DNA of 64,000 nucleotides from Mariniflexile sp. TRM1-10 (GCF_003425985.1 NZ_CP022985.1:3208001-3272000), one strand, 5' to 3'. Shown: positions 1 to 9,184, counted from the first letter of the stretch. The notes: generated from the sequence alone by a model not told the origin. Program-made: numbers and translations.

Positions 1-390
1 ATTGCAGAACAATTTACGACACATCCTGGGGCTTCGGCTTTTTTTAAAGGTGGCGTAGTAACCTATTCAACTGAATCTAAAATGAATGTTTTAGGTGTTT
101 CAAAAGCAGATATAGATGCCTTTTCGGTGGTAAGTGCTCAAGTGGCAGAGACTATGGCTAGTAATGCACTGCGATTATTCCAGTCAGATTTCGCTGTGGC
201 AACCACAGGAAATGCAGGGCCTACCAAAGGTGATTCAGAAGCAGAAGTAGGAACGGTTTTTATTGCCATTGCTACAAAAAATGGTGTGTATTCAGAAAAG
301 TTTATGCTAGGAAATCACCGTATAAAAGTGATAAGTAAGGCGGTAAATAAAGCTTTGGAAATGCTTCTGAAAGAAATTTTTAAAAATTGA
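1..390 (+). CDS. cinA: CinA-family protein, C-terminal amidase domain (5' end outside window)
   Basis: The reading frame is open from base 1, so the gene begins upstream; 129 residues are visible. They match the C-terminal PncC/CinA domain, which deamidates nicotinamide mononucleotide in NAD salvage. The fragment opens with [18 protein letters not shown] and contains the glycine-rich segment [16 protein letters not shown] that corresponds to the family's GxAGP...GT core. An internal ATG at 82 is not the start, because the conserved sequence continues upstream of it. The next genes are rpmB and rpmG, a neighbourhood common in Flavobacteriaceae. The identity of the domain is secure. The length and N-terminal domain of the whole protein cannot be judged here. 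Confidence 0.9.
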   Translation: MAEQFTTHPGASAFFKGGVVTYSTESKMNVLGVSKADIDAFSVVSAQVAETMASNALRLFQSDFAVATTGNAGPTKGDSEAEVGTVFIAIATKNGVYSEKFMLGNHRIKVISKAVNKALEMLLKEIFKN

Positions 391-401
391 TAAAAATTAG
401 G

Positions 402-431
402 TTGTCATAATACAAAGAATTTGTATATTTG
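402..431 (+). promoter_or_regulatory. Bacteroidota-type promoter of the rpmB operon
   Basis: A TTG at 402-404 is followed after 19 bases by TATATTTG at 424-431. This fits the Bacteroidota sigma-A consensus (-33 TTG, -7 TAnnTTTG). Transcription should start near 437, about 35 bases before the rpmB ATG. It is the clearest complete promoter in the window. Confidence 0.7.
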
Positions 432-473
432 CACCTCGATTTTAAGCAACAAAGAAATTTAAAGTTATAAATA

Positions 474-710
474 ATGTCAAGAGTTTGTGAACTTACAGGT
501 AAGAAGGCAATGGTTGGAAACAACGTGTCTCATGCAATGAATAAAACTAAACGCAAATTTAATGCGAATTTAGTGAAGAAACGTTTTTACATTCCAGAAG
601 AAGACAGCTGGATAACTTTGAAAGTTTCTACATCTGCTCTAAAAACTATCAACAAAATAGGTATTACTGCAGCAATTAAGGATGCAAAATCTAAAGGATT
701 TTTAAAATAA
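474..710 (+). CDS. rpmB: 50S ribosomal protein L28
   Basis: This 78-residue basic protein has the bL28 start MSRVCELTGKKAMVGNNVSH, the family's usual CxxxGK opening with conserved N-V-S-H. It then runs through the RKFNANLVKKRF segment to a Lys-rich tail. Length is normal for bL28 in this phylum. It is the first gene of a tight co-directional set (rpmB, rpmG, DUF4295 gene) behind a strong promoter and before a terminator at about 1100. That arrangement is conserved in Bacteroidota and implies co-transcription as a translation operon. Confidence 0.98.
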   Translation: MSRVCELTGKKAMVGNNVSHAMNKTKRKFNANLVKKRFYIPEEDSWITLKVSTSALKTINKIGITAAIKDAKSKGFLK

Positions 711-736
711 TAGCTGTATTTAATAAGTAAAAAGAA

Positions 737-919
737 ATGGCAAAGAAAGGCAATAGAATTCAGGTAATATTAGAATGTACAGAGCATAAAGAGTCTGGGT
801 TACCAGGAACTTCAAGATACGTTACTAAAAAGAATAAAAAGAATACGCCAGATAGAATGGAAATTAAAAAATTCAACCCTATCCTTAAGCGTATGACAGT
901 TCATAAAGAGATAAAATAA
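737..919 (+). CDS. rpmG: 50S ribosomal protein L33
   Basis: This 60-residue protein is bL33. It starts [18 protein letters not shown] and contains the conserved [21 protein letters not shown] stretch in the middle of the family profile. Only one Cys is present (ECTE), so this is the zinc-free form that lacks the paired CxxC motifs. It lies 26 bases after rpmB and 6 bases before the DUF4295 gene, in the same operon. Confidence 0.98.
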   Translation: MAKKGNRIQVILECTEHKESGLPGTSRYVTKKNKKNTPDRMEIKKFNPILKRMTVHKEIK

Positions 920-925
920 TAAGTC

Positions 926-1078
926 ATGGCAAAGAAAACAGTAGCATCGTTACAAACATCTTCTAAAAGATTAACAAAAGCGATTAAAATGGTAAAATCA
1001 CCTAAAACAGGTGCTTACATGTTTGTTGAATCAATCATGTCTCCAGAATTTGCAGACGACTTTTTCAACAAAAAGTAA
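926..1078 (+). CDS. DUF4295 family small basic protein
   Basis: A 50-residue ORF starts at ATG 926 and ends at TAA 1076-1078. It reads MAKKTVASLQTSSKRLTKAI and continues to a conserved MVKSPKTGAYMF segment and an acidic-aromatic tail. I recognise it as DUF4295, a tiny protein found almost only in Bacteroidota and placed between rpmG and ftsY. Its function is unknown. Its constant linkage to L28 and L33, and its basic character, suggest a role at the ribosome, which is inference. It starts 6 bases after the rpmG stop and is the last gene before the terminator. Confidence 0.9.
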   Translation: MAKKTVASLQTSSKRLTKAIKMVKSPKTGAYMFVESIMSPEFADDFFNKK

Positions 1079-1099
1079 AAAAAGCTTTTTAAAATATAC

Positions 1100-1133
1100 A
1101 AAGCTGCTTTCTTCATTGGAAGCAGCTTTTTTA
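1100..1133 (+). terminator. Rho-independent terminator of the rpmB operon
   Basis: A perfect 10-bp stem (AAAGCTGCTT at 1100-1109 with AAGCAGCTTT at 1120-1129) closes a 10-base loop and runs into a T tract. It lies 22 bases after the DUF4295 stop codon. Confidence 0.85.
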
Positions 1134-1419
1134 TGTTTATATTTGAAAGTCAATTTTCTGCCATAATAGCAGTAAAAATTAGCGGTAAGAATATTGCAAT
1201 ACCAATTTGGGAGTCACCAAAGGGGGTGGGCTTCCATTCGTAAGTTAAAATTTTAAACTTATGAATATAAATACGTCGCTATATCTTTTTTTTGAAGAAT
1301 AGAAAAGAATGCTGCTTCAAATGCGGAGCATTCACAAATTCAAAAACGTTAAGTGGTGGGTAATTCCTAACAAAATACGTATCAACAAATAAACAAATCA
1401 ACGAATAAACGTTCAATAA
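1134..1419 (+). other. Intergenic stretch before ftsY
   Basis: About 290 bases carry no gene. An interrupted inverted repeat lies at about 1236-1266 (ATTCGTAAGTT facing AACTTATGAAT). Just before ftsY, a 14-base direct repeat of the form ATCAACRAATAAAC occurs at 1381-1394 and 1397-1410. The A-rich run up to the ATG is the usual Bacteroidota translation start context. No -7 box is convincing. Confidence 0.5.
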
Positions 1420-2373
1420 ATGAGTTTTTTTAAAAAAATATTTTCATCAGAAAAGAAAGAAACCCTTGATAAAGGTTTAGAGAAAACCAAAACGACTTTC
1501 TTTGGAAAATTAAGTAAAGCCGTCGCAGGTAAGTCTAAAGTAGATGATGAAGTTTTAGATAATCTTGAAGAAGTTTTAGTCTCTAGCGATGTTGGAGTTA
1601 ACACGACCCTGAAAATTATTGAGCGTATTGAAGCACGCGTTTCAAAAGATAAGTATTTAGGAACCGACGAACTTAATGTTATACTTCGTGAAGAGATTGC
1701 AGGTTTGTTAAGTGAAACAAACTCGGGCGAGGATTCCGAATTTACGATTCCTCAAGATAAAAAACCGTATGTCATCATGGTGGTTGGTGTTAATGGTGTT
1801 GGAAAAACTACCACCATTGGTAAAATGGCTTACCAATTTAAAAAACAAGGATATCGTGTGGTTTTAGGTGCTGCCGATACGTTTAGAGCTGCTGCCATAG
1901 ACCAACTTCAAGTTTGGGCTGATAGAGTAGGTGTGCCATTGATAAAACAATCTATGGGTTCCGATCCGGCTTCTGTAGCATTTGATACTTTGAAAAGTGC
2001 TGTCACTCAAAACGCCGATGTGGTAATTATAGATACTGCGGGTCGTTTGCACAATAAGGTAAACCTTATGAACGAGCTCACCAAAGTTAAACGAGTGATG
2101 CAAAAAGTAGTAGATGATACGCCTAACGATGTGCTATTGGTTTTGGATGGTTCAACTGGTCAAAATGCTTTTGAACAAGCAAAACAATTTACTGCAGCTA
2201 CAGAAGTAACATCTTTGGCGGTTACAAAACTAGATGGCACCGCAAAAGGTGGTGTGGTTATTGGAATTTCAGATCAGTTTAAAATTCCTGTGAAATATAT
2301 TGGTGTTGGAGAAGGTATTGAAGATTTGCAGGTATTTAATAAATTTGAGTTTGTCGATTCGTTTTTTAAATAA
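1420..2373 (+). CDS. ftsY: Signal recognition particle receptor FtsY
   Basis: This 317-residue SRP GTPase docks ribosome-nascent chain-SRP complexes at the inner membrane and releases them to SecYEG by reciprocal GTP hydrolysis with Ffh. The N domain spans roughly residues 20-100. The G domain carries the P-loop GVNGVGKTT near 123-131, the DTFRAAAIDQL motif near 153, DTAGR near 206 and TKLDGTAKGG near 270. The acidic A domain found in E. coli is absent, giving the short form normal for Bacteroidota. It is convergent with the serine hydrolase gene downstream; a dispersed palindrome lies just past its stop. Confidence 0.98.
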   Translation: MSFFKKIFSSEKKETLDKGLEKTKTTFFGKLSKAVAGKSKVDDEVLDNLEEVLVSSDVGVNTTLKIIERIEARVSKDKYLGTDELNVILREEIAGLLSETNSGEDSEFTIPQDKKPYVIMVVGVNGVGKTTTIGKMAYQFKKQGYRVVLGAADTFRAAAIDQLQVWADRVGVPLIKQSMGSDPASVAFDTLKSAVTQNADVVIIDTAGRLHNKVNLMNELTKVKRVMQKVVDDTPNDVLLVLDGSTGQNAFEQAKQFTAATEVTSLAVTKLDGTAKGGVVIGISDQFKIPVKYIGVGEGIEDLQVFNKFEFVDSFFK

Positions 2374-2381
2374 GTATCTTT

Positions 2382-2408
2382 GTCATTCCCGCGAAGGTGG
2401 GAATCCAC
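2382..2408. repeat. Dispersed palindrome, family A (TTCCCGCG..GGGAA type)
   Basis: The element reads GTCATTCCCGCGAAGGTGGGAATCC, with arms ATTCCC and GGGAAT around a GC-rich loop. Related hairpins occur at 14189-14208, 28506-28525 and 57813-57832. All are intergenic. This copy sits between the convergent ftsY and serine hydrolase genes and could act as a terminator or RNA-stability element. Confidence 0.7.
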
Positions 2409-2462
2409 TTTAGAATAATAATTTTTGTTTGTTACTTATGCTTTTATTGAAACAAAAGCTGT

Positions 2463-3536
2463 TTAATCAATCAAATCATTAATCTTTTCCCAAAGGTCAT
2501 TATCAAATTCTGTAGGACCAAGTTCGTCTTCATTTCCGCTATCGCCCATACGTACTATCACCAGTCCTTTACTCGGAATGATGTATAATTTTTGGTCGAA
2601 AGCACCTAAGCCCGCAATTAAATCATCGGGAGCATTCGGAATTAATTTCCCCGAGAATAAGGTTTCAGAACCTGGTATTTTATAGTTGCTCTTGCCATTT
2701 AACCAATACAAATACCCATAAGATTTGTTTAAATCTTGTGAAGTTGTAGTCATTGCATTAAAATAATTCTGATCCTCTAAAATGGTTATTTTGTCCCAAA
2801 CGCCTTTATTTAAGTTCAATAATCCAAAGCGCGCCATACTTCTGGCATTACTAAAATAAAGATTTAAATAGCTGCCTGTCTTAACCCAAGATCCTGTCAT
2901 TCCTATTTTGTTGCGTATTTTGGTGTTAAAGTAATCTTTAAAGTCTTGTTGTACGGCACCTGTAACAATATTATCTAGTAAGGTATAAGCGCCTTGGTGG
3001 TAATACCAATACGTACTTGGTTCGTTTTTATAAAGCAAACATTCTGGGTCTGTGCAAAAGTTTTGGGGTACGGTATAATCAAGTCCGGTCGTCATGGTTA
3101 AATGGTTACGTACCGTAATTTTTGCTTCTTGTTCTGGAGTAAGTGATGACCACCCAGTGCCCATATAATTTGAAGAAGGGTTATCAATCGACAAAAAGCC
3201 TTCTTCTTGTGCAATCCCAACGGTAAAAGCGGTTAAGGTTTTTGCGGCCGAATTCCAAGAGTGTAGACTGGATTGCCCAAAATCACCAAAATACTTTTCA
3301 ATAACTATTTTTCCATCTTTCAAAATAATAAAAGCATCCGTAGTATTTGCTTCCAAAAAATCATAAAGTGGTTGTTCTGCACCGGCATTCCAATCTAAAT
3401 CTGTAATAGATTTTGTTTCCCAAGAATTAGAATTTATAGGTGGGAAATAAAGGGCTTCGGACTCAGTAGGTTCATCTTTAGAGCAGTTTAAAAGAGACAA
3501 TACACTAATAAACAATAAAAAGTATAAACGTTTCAT
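2463..3536 (-). CDS. Serine hydrolase, class C beta-lactamase fold, predicted lipoprotein
   Basis: I chose ATG 3536, giving 357 residues, because the protein then begins MKRLYFLLFI and leads into lipobox LLNC at Cys18. A longer ORF would put ten residues before the signal peptide. The penicillin-binding/beta-lactamase fold is indicated by SAAK (S-x-x-K nucleophile, about residue 96) after a GxxxxxHSWNSA run. The C-terminal third has GLGAFDQKLYIIPSKGLVIVRMG, where the usual HTG/KTG triad reads GAFDQ, as in many esterase-type members. The substrate is unknown; candidates are peptidoglycan peptides or esters. It is a single gene, convergent with ftsY. Confidence 0.85.
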   Translation of the reverse strand: MKRLYFLLFISVLSLLNCSKDEPTESEALYFPPINSNSWETKSITDLDWNAGAEQPLYDFLEANTTDAFIILKDGKIVIEKYFGDFGQSSLHSWNSAAKTLTAFTVGIAQEEGFLSIDNPSSNYMGTGWSSLTPEQEAKITVRNHLTMTTGLDYTVPQNFCTDPECLLYKNEPSTYWYYHQGAYTLLDNIVTGAVQQDFKDYFNTKIRNKIGMTGSWVKTGSYLNLYFSNARSMARFGLLNLNKGVWDKITILEDQNYFNAMTTTSQDLNKSYGYLYWLNGKSNYKIPGSETLFSGKLIPNAPDDLIAGLGAFDQKLYIIPSKGLVIVRMGDSGNEDELGPTEFDNDLWEKINDLID

Positions 3537-3872
3537 AAAGTAGGTTTTAATAAATAAGACATTCAAAGATATAAAAGGTTTAATTATAAATGGTTAGAAA
3601 GTTAGATTGTTAGAAAGTTAGATGGTTAGACAGTTAGATTTTAGGCGATTAGAGAGATACTTTTGTAAAACGACAAGATACTTCTTTTGCGATTTGCTTT
3701 TTTACACTTCATGTCTCACGTCTCACGATTCACGAACCCAACACCCATTACCTGTACCATATGGGTTAAGAATTTTACTTTTAAGATTAATTCCTCATCC
3801 TTTTTAGAAATATCTTTAAAGAAATAAATATTTAAAAAAAAACTTATACTATTTTAAAAAAAACCTTATACT
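3537..3872. repeat. Intergenic repeats: 16-bp tandem units and a CACGTCTCACG element
   Basis: No gene is supported in this 336-base gap. Three tandem 16-bp units of GTTAGAAAGTTAGATT type lie at 3593-3640. A second element at about 3695-3750 contains CTTCATGTCTCACGTCTCACG and ends in AACACCCATTA. A related sequence occurs at 61281-61339 (CGCTTCACGTCTCACGGTC ... AGACCCATTA), so it is a dispersed family. The short ORF through it at 3622-3807 has repeat-derived composition. Confidence 0.65.
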
Positions 3873-4358
3873 ATGAAAACATTAGAAGATTTATTCGAAC
3901 ATCAATTACAAGATTTATATAGCGCAGAAAGTCAATTAGTAGATGCATTGCCTAAGATGGCAAAAGAAGCAAGTGATAGCGACTTAAAAAAAGCTTTTGA
4001 GAACCACCTTGATGAAACAAAAGAGCACAAAAAAAGAATTAAAGAGATTTGCGACGAATTGGATGTATCTGTTAGTGGTGAAACTTGTAAAGCTATGAAA
4101 GGCTTAATTAAAGAAACCGAAAGTTTTATTGAAGAAGTTAAAGATGCAGAAGTTAAAGATGCCGGACTTATTGCAGAAGCACAACGTGTAGAACATTACG
4201 AGATTTCTGGATATGGAACCGCTGTCCGCTATGCTAAAGAATTAGGACATAAAGATATTGCGAAAAAATTGCAGAAAATTCTAGATGAAGAATACAATGC
4301 AGATGGCAAATTGAATAAATTAGCTGAAAGCAGACTTAATAGAAAAGCTATTAGTTAA
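3873..4358 (+). CDS. YciF-like ferritin-superfamily protein (DUF892)
   Basis: These 161 residues form a predicted four-helix bundle of the DUF892/YciE-YciF family, opening MKTLEDLFEHQLQDLYSAES, the family's hallmark. Acidic and His residues that could bind a di-metal site recur in the helices (FENHLDETKEH near 47, EAQRVEHYEISGYG near 110, LDEEYNADGKL near 145). E. coli yciF is a general stress and osmotic response gene, though its biochemical role is not settled. It is monocistronic, with its own terminator just downstream, and opens a block of stress-type genes. Confidence 0.92.
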   Translation: MKTLEDLFEHQLQDLYSAESQLVDALPKMAKEASDSDLKKAFENHLDETKEHKKRIKEICDELDVSVSGETCKAMKGLIKETESFIEEVKDAEVKDAGLIAEAQRVEHYEISGYGTAVRYAKELGHKDIAKKLQKILDEEYNADGKLNKLAESRLNRKAIS

Positions 4359-4374
4359 TTTAATTAGTAGCTGT

Positions 4375-4434
4375 ACTGCCTATGAAATTAATTAGCTATT
4401 ATAAACTAATTAATATTTATAGGCAGTTTTTTTA
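4375..4434 (+). terminator. Terminator after the yciF-like gene
   Basis: A long hairpin pairs ACTGCCTATGAA.. at 4375 onward with ..TTATAGGCAGT ending near 4427. TTAATTAG and CTAATTAA extend the stem around a short loop. It is followed by seven T. Confidence 0.8.
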
Positions 4435-4533
4435 TGCATAAATTTAAAGCTTAATGCAGTATTTTATTTATTTTAAAATCCAAGAGTATTTTAGCAACTA
4501 AAATTATAAATCACTTTAATATCAAACAATACT

Positions 4534-5997
4534 ATGCCGGTTTCCGTAACTCGAAAAAACCTATATTTTAAACCAGACTCCAGTAGAGTCCTAGCTCGAT
4601 TTTTTAATAACGGCGATGCCAGAACTATTAATTTGGTAAACCGAATAATGACCTTAAGCGAAGCGGAAGTTAAACATGAACTTGAAATTACACTTAAAGA
4701 ATTTGTAGGCAGACATAGAAATATTTCAGATATTTATTTAAAACATGCAAGTAATTATAAGAACATCATAAATTCCATTGGGGTAGATTATGCGAAACTT
4801 TCTTTAGAACGGCGGCTTTTAATTGGTTCTTATAGCACCATGGAATACTCTATAGAGTCGGCAGCTTTATTCAATCCTTCCATAATTGAAGATTTTGATC
4901 AAACTTTTTTAGAAGAAGGAGAAAAAAGAGTTATTATATCTTTTAGGGCTACAGGAGAAGGGCACTTATCATCCATAGTTTTTAGAAAAGGCATACTGGA
5001 TGCCTCCAATAATTTAAGAATGGTAGCGGTTCATAAACATATAGATTTTCCGATAATTAAGAAGAAAAAATCGTATAACAAAACACGATTTATGAAAAAA
5101 ATGGAAGAAATGAATATTCCAAAAGAATATTCTTCCCCTATAATGGATGCCTTGCCAAAGCGATTTGAATATTACATGTTAAAGGAAGCTGTTAGAAATA
5201 TACTAACATTGGATATTGATGAACAACGACGAACGGCTCTTAAAGAAATGACATGGCTCGTAGATTCTTATTATGATATTGAATTTCATGAAGATTCCAA
5301 AATATCAGGACGCGTTATTTTTCCTATATCTTCTTCGGAAAGTCGTGGTATTGAAGACGCCAGATTTGTACGCTTTACGGATGATGATGGTTCTGAAAAA
5401 ATCTATGCTACTTATACTGCCTATGATGGTTTTACCATACTTCCGAAATTGATTTCCACAAGTGATTTTATAAATTTTAGAATTATGCCTATGCATGGCA
5501 ATGGGGCACAAAATAAAAACTTCGCACTTTTTCCTCGTAAAATCAAGGGTAAATATGCCATGTTGGCAAGAATTGATGGGGTAAATAATTATTTATTTTA
5601 TTCAAATAGAATTACATTATGGAACAATCCGATTAAAATTCAAGAACCAAAATACCCATGGGAGTTTACTCAAATAGGTAATTGTGGTTCACCCATTTAT
5701 ACCGATCATGGTTGGCTGGTTATTACACATGGTGTAGGACCTATGAGACGCTATTGCATTGGTGCTTCCTTGTTGGATTTAGAAGACCCAACTAAAGAAA
5801 TAGGGCGATTAAAAGAACCCCTTCTTTCTCCTTTGGAAGAAGAAAGAGATGGGTACGTGCCAAATGTTGTGTATTCTTGCGGTAGTTTAATACATAATAA
5901 CCATTTAATATTACCTTATGCGGTATCTGATTATGCGTCTTCGTACGTAACTGTTAATCTGGATGATTTGTTAACGACTCTTATAGCTGAAAGCTAG
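4534..5997 (+). CDS. Glycoside hydrolase family 130 protein (mannoside phosphorylase/mannosidase-like)
   Basis: This 487-residue protein has no signal peptide and is probably cytoplasmic. The five-bladed beta-propeller of GH130 is indicated by RGIEDARFVRF (about residue 270, matching the family's G-[IV]-ED-P-R motif), DHGWLVITHGVG near 395, LLDLEDP near 415, and GYVPNVVYSCG followed by LILPYAVSD near 445-470. GH130 enzymes phosphorolyse or hydrolyse beta-mannosides. This one carries an N-terminal helical extension of about 130 residues, as in the GT-linked subgroup rather than classical mannosyl-glucose phosphorylases. It converges on a GT4 gene 40 bases away, and the two probably act on the same glycan. 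The exact substrate cannot be read from sequence. Confidence 0.85.
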   Translation: MPVSVTRKNLYFKPDSSRVLARFFNNGDARTINLVNRIMTLSEAEVKHELEITLKEFVGRHRNISDIYLKHASNYKNIINSIGVDYAKLSLERRLLIGSYSTMEYSIESAALFNPSIIEDFDQTFLEEGEKRVIISFRATGEGHLSSIVFRKGILDASNNLRMVAVHKHIDFPIIKKKKSYNKTRFMKKMEEMNIPKEYSSPIMDALPKRFEYYMLKEAVRNILTLDIDEQRRTALKEMTWLVDSYYDIEFHEDSKISGRVIFPISSSESRGIEDARFVRFTDDDGSEKIYATYTAYDGFTILPKLISTSDFINFRIMPMHGNGAQNKNFALFPRKIKGKYAMLARIDGVNNYLFYSNRITLWNNPIKIQEPKYPWEFTQIGNCGSPIYTDHGWLVITHGVGPMRRYCIGASLLDLEDPTKEIGRLKEPLLSPLEEERDGYVPNVVYSCGSLIHNNHLILPYAVSDYASSYVTVNLDDLLTTLIAES

Positions 5998-6037
5998 GTT
6001 GTTTTTGCAAATCCTACAGAAGAAGTAACTCATGGAT

Positions 6038-8344
6038 TTAAACGATGTCCTCAAATGCACATCTGGACAATAAATAACTTACTGTAGACTCTGCTCCTTG
6101 GTTTAAATTCACATTATGTTCTTCCAAACCATCATGACAACCACCTGTACAAGGGTTGTAAACTATTTGTTTTAATTGGTTGTTACCAAGAAACCAACTA
6201 AATGCAATTTCCATTTTATCATCATAACCTTCAAATGGAAAAAAACGATTAAATTGTTTTAAGGCCAATATGGTATAAGCCACATCTATGGGTTGCTCAC
6301 CACCTATGTATGCCGATGATTTATCCTCAAATCCTTTTATTAGCCAATTTTGGTTTGAAATGACTCGAATAGAATCCTCTTTAAAGATTTTTGAAAGTAA
6401 AAAATCAAAAGATTCTTTTGCTATATGTTTAAATCTATTATTTCCGGTAGCTTTCCAAGCGTATAAAAGTGATTCTGGTAAAACGCTGTTCGCATAGGTA
6501 AGATAAGGTTCAAACCAATTCCAATCTTTTTCAGCATGGAAAGCGTACAATTCCGCAAGCTTATTTGCCAAATCATTTATAATGGTGTTTGTTTTTATAT
6601 CATTCTCTTTTAAGTTGAAGAAGCACAATCCTTTTATAACAAAGGCAAGTGCCCTAGGTGATTTAAAATGCTGAACTTTTTGGTTAAAATAGTTAATAGA
6701 CCATGTCATGTTTTGAAGTAATGTGATATCCAAATCAATACCTTCTTCCATGAGGTAATAAGCGTATCCTAAAGCCCAAATAGCTCTGCCATTTGAATCT
6801 TCTAAATTTACTTCATTATTTTGCTTTGTGAATTTTTTGCCCTCATTCACATAGTTCAAGAACAACCCATTATCTCGTTGACATTTTAAAATGAAATTGA
6901 TATATGTTCTTGCTAGTTTTAAAACTTTTGGATTTTGTGTTATCTTATAATAGTCACAAGCAGCAATAAGCGCTCTGGCATTATCATCTAAAGTATACCC
7001 CGAACCAATATCTGGGGTGTTGATTTTTGAAAATTGAATAATACCAACATCTGTGGTCATGGCTTCTAGATGTTTTAAATTTATTGGCGGTTTTTTGTAT
7101 TTTAATTTGAGCGGCTTTTTTATTTCTTCAGAAAAAATAAGAGCATGTGATATTGCAGAGTTTTCCCAAGAAGTAGACATTGCCGTGTGCAGTTCTTTCA
7201 TTTTCATCTTATGTCTTAAATCATCATTATTCAATAGGTCAATAACTTTATGCGCCAATTGTTTAGAGTCGCCGAAATCAAATAATACCTCAGTTCCATT
7301 CCCATTAGATAAAACTTCTCTAGCATGAGGAATAGGTGTAGATATAATAGGGCAGCCACAACTAACGGCATAGGAAAATGTACCGCTTACAGCCTGATTA
7401 GGATCTTTTGAAGTAAATAAATAACAATCTGAAAGTTGCAAATATTCCAGTAATTCTGGAAGAGGTACAAATTTATTTATGAACCTAACATGATCGTTTA
7501 ATTTTAATTCTTCAACTTTTTTACGTAAAAAATCCATGTAGGCATCGCCCTCTTCATTAAAAAGTGTGGGATGTGTTTTACCTACTATAAAAAACATGAT
7601 GTCATGATGTTCTTTTATAATTTCAGGCAAAGCTTCTAAAGTGGTTTCTATATTCTTTCCTGGTCCTAAAAAGCCAAAAGTTGAAATAACTTTTCTATTT
7701 GATACATGATGTTTTTCTTTGAGTATGGATTTGTCTTGGTGCTTAACCAAATGTGTCCCATGGGAAATTAGTTTTATTTTGTTTGAATCTACTCCGTAAG
7801 TGTTTCTTAGTAATTCGGCAGAAGATTTTGTCATAACCGTAACTGTATTTGCCAGAGCTACTAATTCTTTAACATGCTTTTCTAAAATTTCATTGGGGTT
7901 AGGTAATACCGTGTGAAATGTAATAATGATGGGCTTTGTTATGGCCTTCATAAAGTTTATTAAGGAATCTTCGTTGTTTTTAAACAATCCAAATTCATGT
8001 TGAATCATAACGATTTCTAAATCTGGTTCTGAGTTTATTTTATTAGCAAGCTTAGAAAAAGATTGTAAATCATTGATGTTTAGAACCATGTAAATATCTT
8101 CTGTTTGGTAAGTATGGACTTCGGGGCTGGAGTCTAAAGCACATATTTTTATGTCAAAGCAGTGTTCGAATTTGTTTTCTAAAGCATTTTTTAAATCGTT
8201 GGTATAGGTTGCAATACCACATTCTCTCGGGGGATACGTAGCAATAAGCAATATTTTTGGCAGGTTTTTAGGTTCTTTAATTTCGTTTCTTAAGCGTAAT
8301 CTTTTTTTGCTGACTTTTCTTTTAATATTTATATCTCGTTTCAT
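6038..8344 (-). CDS. GT4 glycosyltransferase fused to an alpha/alpha-toroid domain
   Basis: The protein has 768 residues. The N-terminal GT-B glycosyltransferase (about 28-420) starts PKILLIATYPPRECGIATYT and includes ISTFGFLGPGKN near 225 and the sugar-nucleotide region VSCGCPIISTPIPHAREVL near 335. The C-terminal ~330 residues look all-helical, with repeated WALGYAY, AFVIKGL and YTILAL helices and the closing NQGAESTVSYLL. This resembles the (alpha/alpha) toroids of polysaccharide-processing enzymes. There are no membrane segments. The pairing with GH130 suggests synthesis and turnover of one mannoside-type intracellular or surface glycan; this is inference from context. The two-domain architecture is visible directly. 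Confidence 0.85.
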   Translation of the reverse strand: MKRDINIKRKVSKKRLRLRNEIKEPKNLPKILLIATYPPRECGIATYTNDLKNALENKFEHCFDIKICALDSSPEVHTYQTEDIYMVLNINDLQSFSKLANKINSEPDLEIVMIQHEFGLFKNNEDSLINFMKAITKPIIITFHTVLPNPNEILEKHVKELVALANTVTVMTKSSAELLRNTYGVDSNKIKLISHGTHLVKHQDKSILKEKHHVSNRKVISTFGFLGPGKNIETTLEALPEIIKEHHDIMFFIVGKTHPTLFNEEGDAYMDFLRKKVEELKLNDHVRFINKFVPLPELLEYLQLSDCYLFTSKDPNQAVSGTFSYAVSCGCPIISTPIPHAREVLSNGNGTEVLFDFGDSKQLAHKVIDLLNNDDLRHKMKMKELHTAMSTSWENSAISHALIFSEEIKKPLKLKYKKPPINLKHLEAMTTDVGIIQFSKINTPDIGSGYTLDDNARALIAACDYYKITQNPKVLKLARTYINFILKCQRDNGLFLNYVNEGKKFTKQNNEVNLEDSNGRAIWALGYAYYLMEEGIDLDITLLQNMTWSINYFNQKVQHFKSPRALAFVIKGLCFFNLKENDIKTNTIINDLANKLAELYAFHAEKDWNWFEPYLTYANSVLPESLLYAWKATGNNRFKHIAKESFDFLLSKIFKEDSIRVISNQNWLIKGFEDKSSAYIGGEQPIDVAYTILALKQFNRFFPFEGYDDKMEIAFSWFLGNNQLKQIVYNPCTGGCHDGLEEHNVNLNQGAESTVSYLLSRCAFEDIV

Positions 8345-8579
8345 ACTTTTAAAATTTTGTTATTTTACATTGCTTTCACATCATTTACCATCCATTATGG
8401 CTAAGTTATTCTTTTGGAAAACTCATTATTAGCCTTAATAAGATATTTGTTAACCCAATCAAATTGGGATTAATAATGGAAATCTATAAAAGAAATGTTG
8501 ATATAATACAACATTGTCGATGCGTATGTACTATTAATGAATCACTCGTAAAACCAATAACCACGAGAACCAATGAACT
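8345..8579. other. Intergenic stretch without recognisable gene
   Basis: These 235 bases are AT-rich upstream sequence of the glycosyltransferase gene and sequence downstream of the membrane-protein gene. AACCCAATCAAATTGGGATTAA at about 8452-8473 is a short inverted repeat (CCCAAT/ATTGGG). It lies downstream of the membrane-protein gene on the minus strand and may be a weak terminator. Confidence 0.4.
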
Positions 8580-9119
8580 TTATTTTTTGGTTTTTTCTTC
8601 CTTACTGGTATCAGCTAAAGGATGGTCTTGCATACCGAGACCGATAATTTTTATAATATTAACTATAGAATTGTAAAGCATTAATATCACTACAATGAGG
8701 CCTGAGGCCAAAATACTTGAAATAGCCAACGACATGTAATAGATAAAATTAAACCAGTTGTTAGGTACAGCATCCGATTCCGTTATAGGGAGATTTAATA
8801 ATAAAAAAGACATAACGGAAGCAATAAAAACGGTTGTATCTAATTTAGCTATTTGAAGCACATGTAAATAATGATCTTTCTTAAGTTTTGATTTTGAATT
8901 AGAGCTAATGCTTAATACTGTTAATAATAATGCCAAAATAGTGGCCGATGCTAAAGCAATAGTATTACATAGGGTATTAATTCCCGCTAAGGATTTTTTA
9001 ATAAGTGCTTTCGCTTCATAACCACTCAACTCCCCTAAAAGTAAGGTTCCCAAAAAGATTATAAATAAAGAAATAACACCTCCTAAGATGGATCTTTTTG
9101 TATATCTAGTGGTTTTCAT
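8580..9119 (-). CDS. Small integral membrane protein of unknown function
   Basis: This 179-residue protein has four predicted transmembrane helices: about 13-30, 52-70, 95-110 and 125-150. The sequences are SILGGVISLFIIFLGTLLLG, IALASATILALLLTVL, TTVFIASVMSFLLL and YYMSLAISSILASGLIVVIL. A basic KSKLKKD loop follows the second helix and the tail is charged (TSKEEKTKK). I do not recognise the family. The neighbours are stress-type genes on both sides, and the gene downstream on its strand is the glycosyltransferase. It is probably a real gene, with good length and membrane-protein composition. No function is assigned. Confidence 0.75.
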   Translation of the reverse strand: MKTTRYTKRSILGGVISLFIIFLGTLLLGELSGYEAKALIKKSLAGINTLCNTIALASATILALLLTVLSISSNSKSKLKKDHYLHVLQIAKLDTTVFIASVMSFLLLNLPITESDAVPNNWFNFIYYMSLAISSILASGLIVVILMLYNSIVNIIKIIGLGMQDHPLADTSKEEKTKK

Positions 9120-9184
9120 TTTTTATAGTTTAAAGCTATGGTGCCATAAAATTTAAAGTTTGTTCACTGTAAAAAATCATTCTT

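Noticed and set aside
3622..3807. 61-codon ORF downstream of the tandem GTTAGA repeats
   Set aside because: It consists of translated repeat sequence (CACGTCTCACG element) and has no protein-like pattern.
8464..8676. 70-codon ORF between the glycosyltransferase and membrane-protein genes
   Set aside because: It overlaps the 3' end of the minus-strand membrane-protein gene and has no family features.
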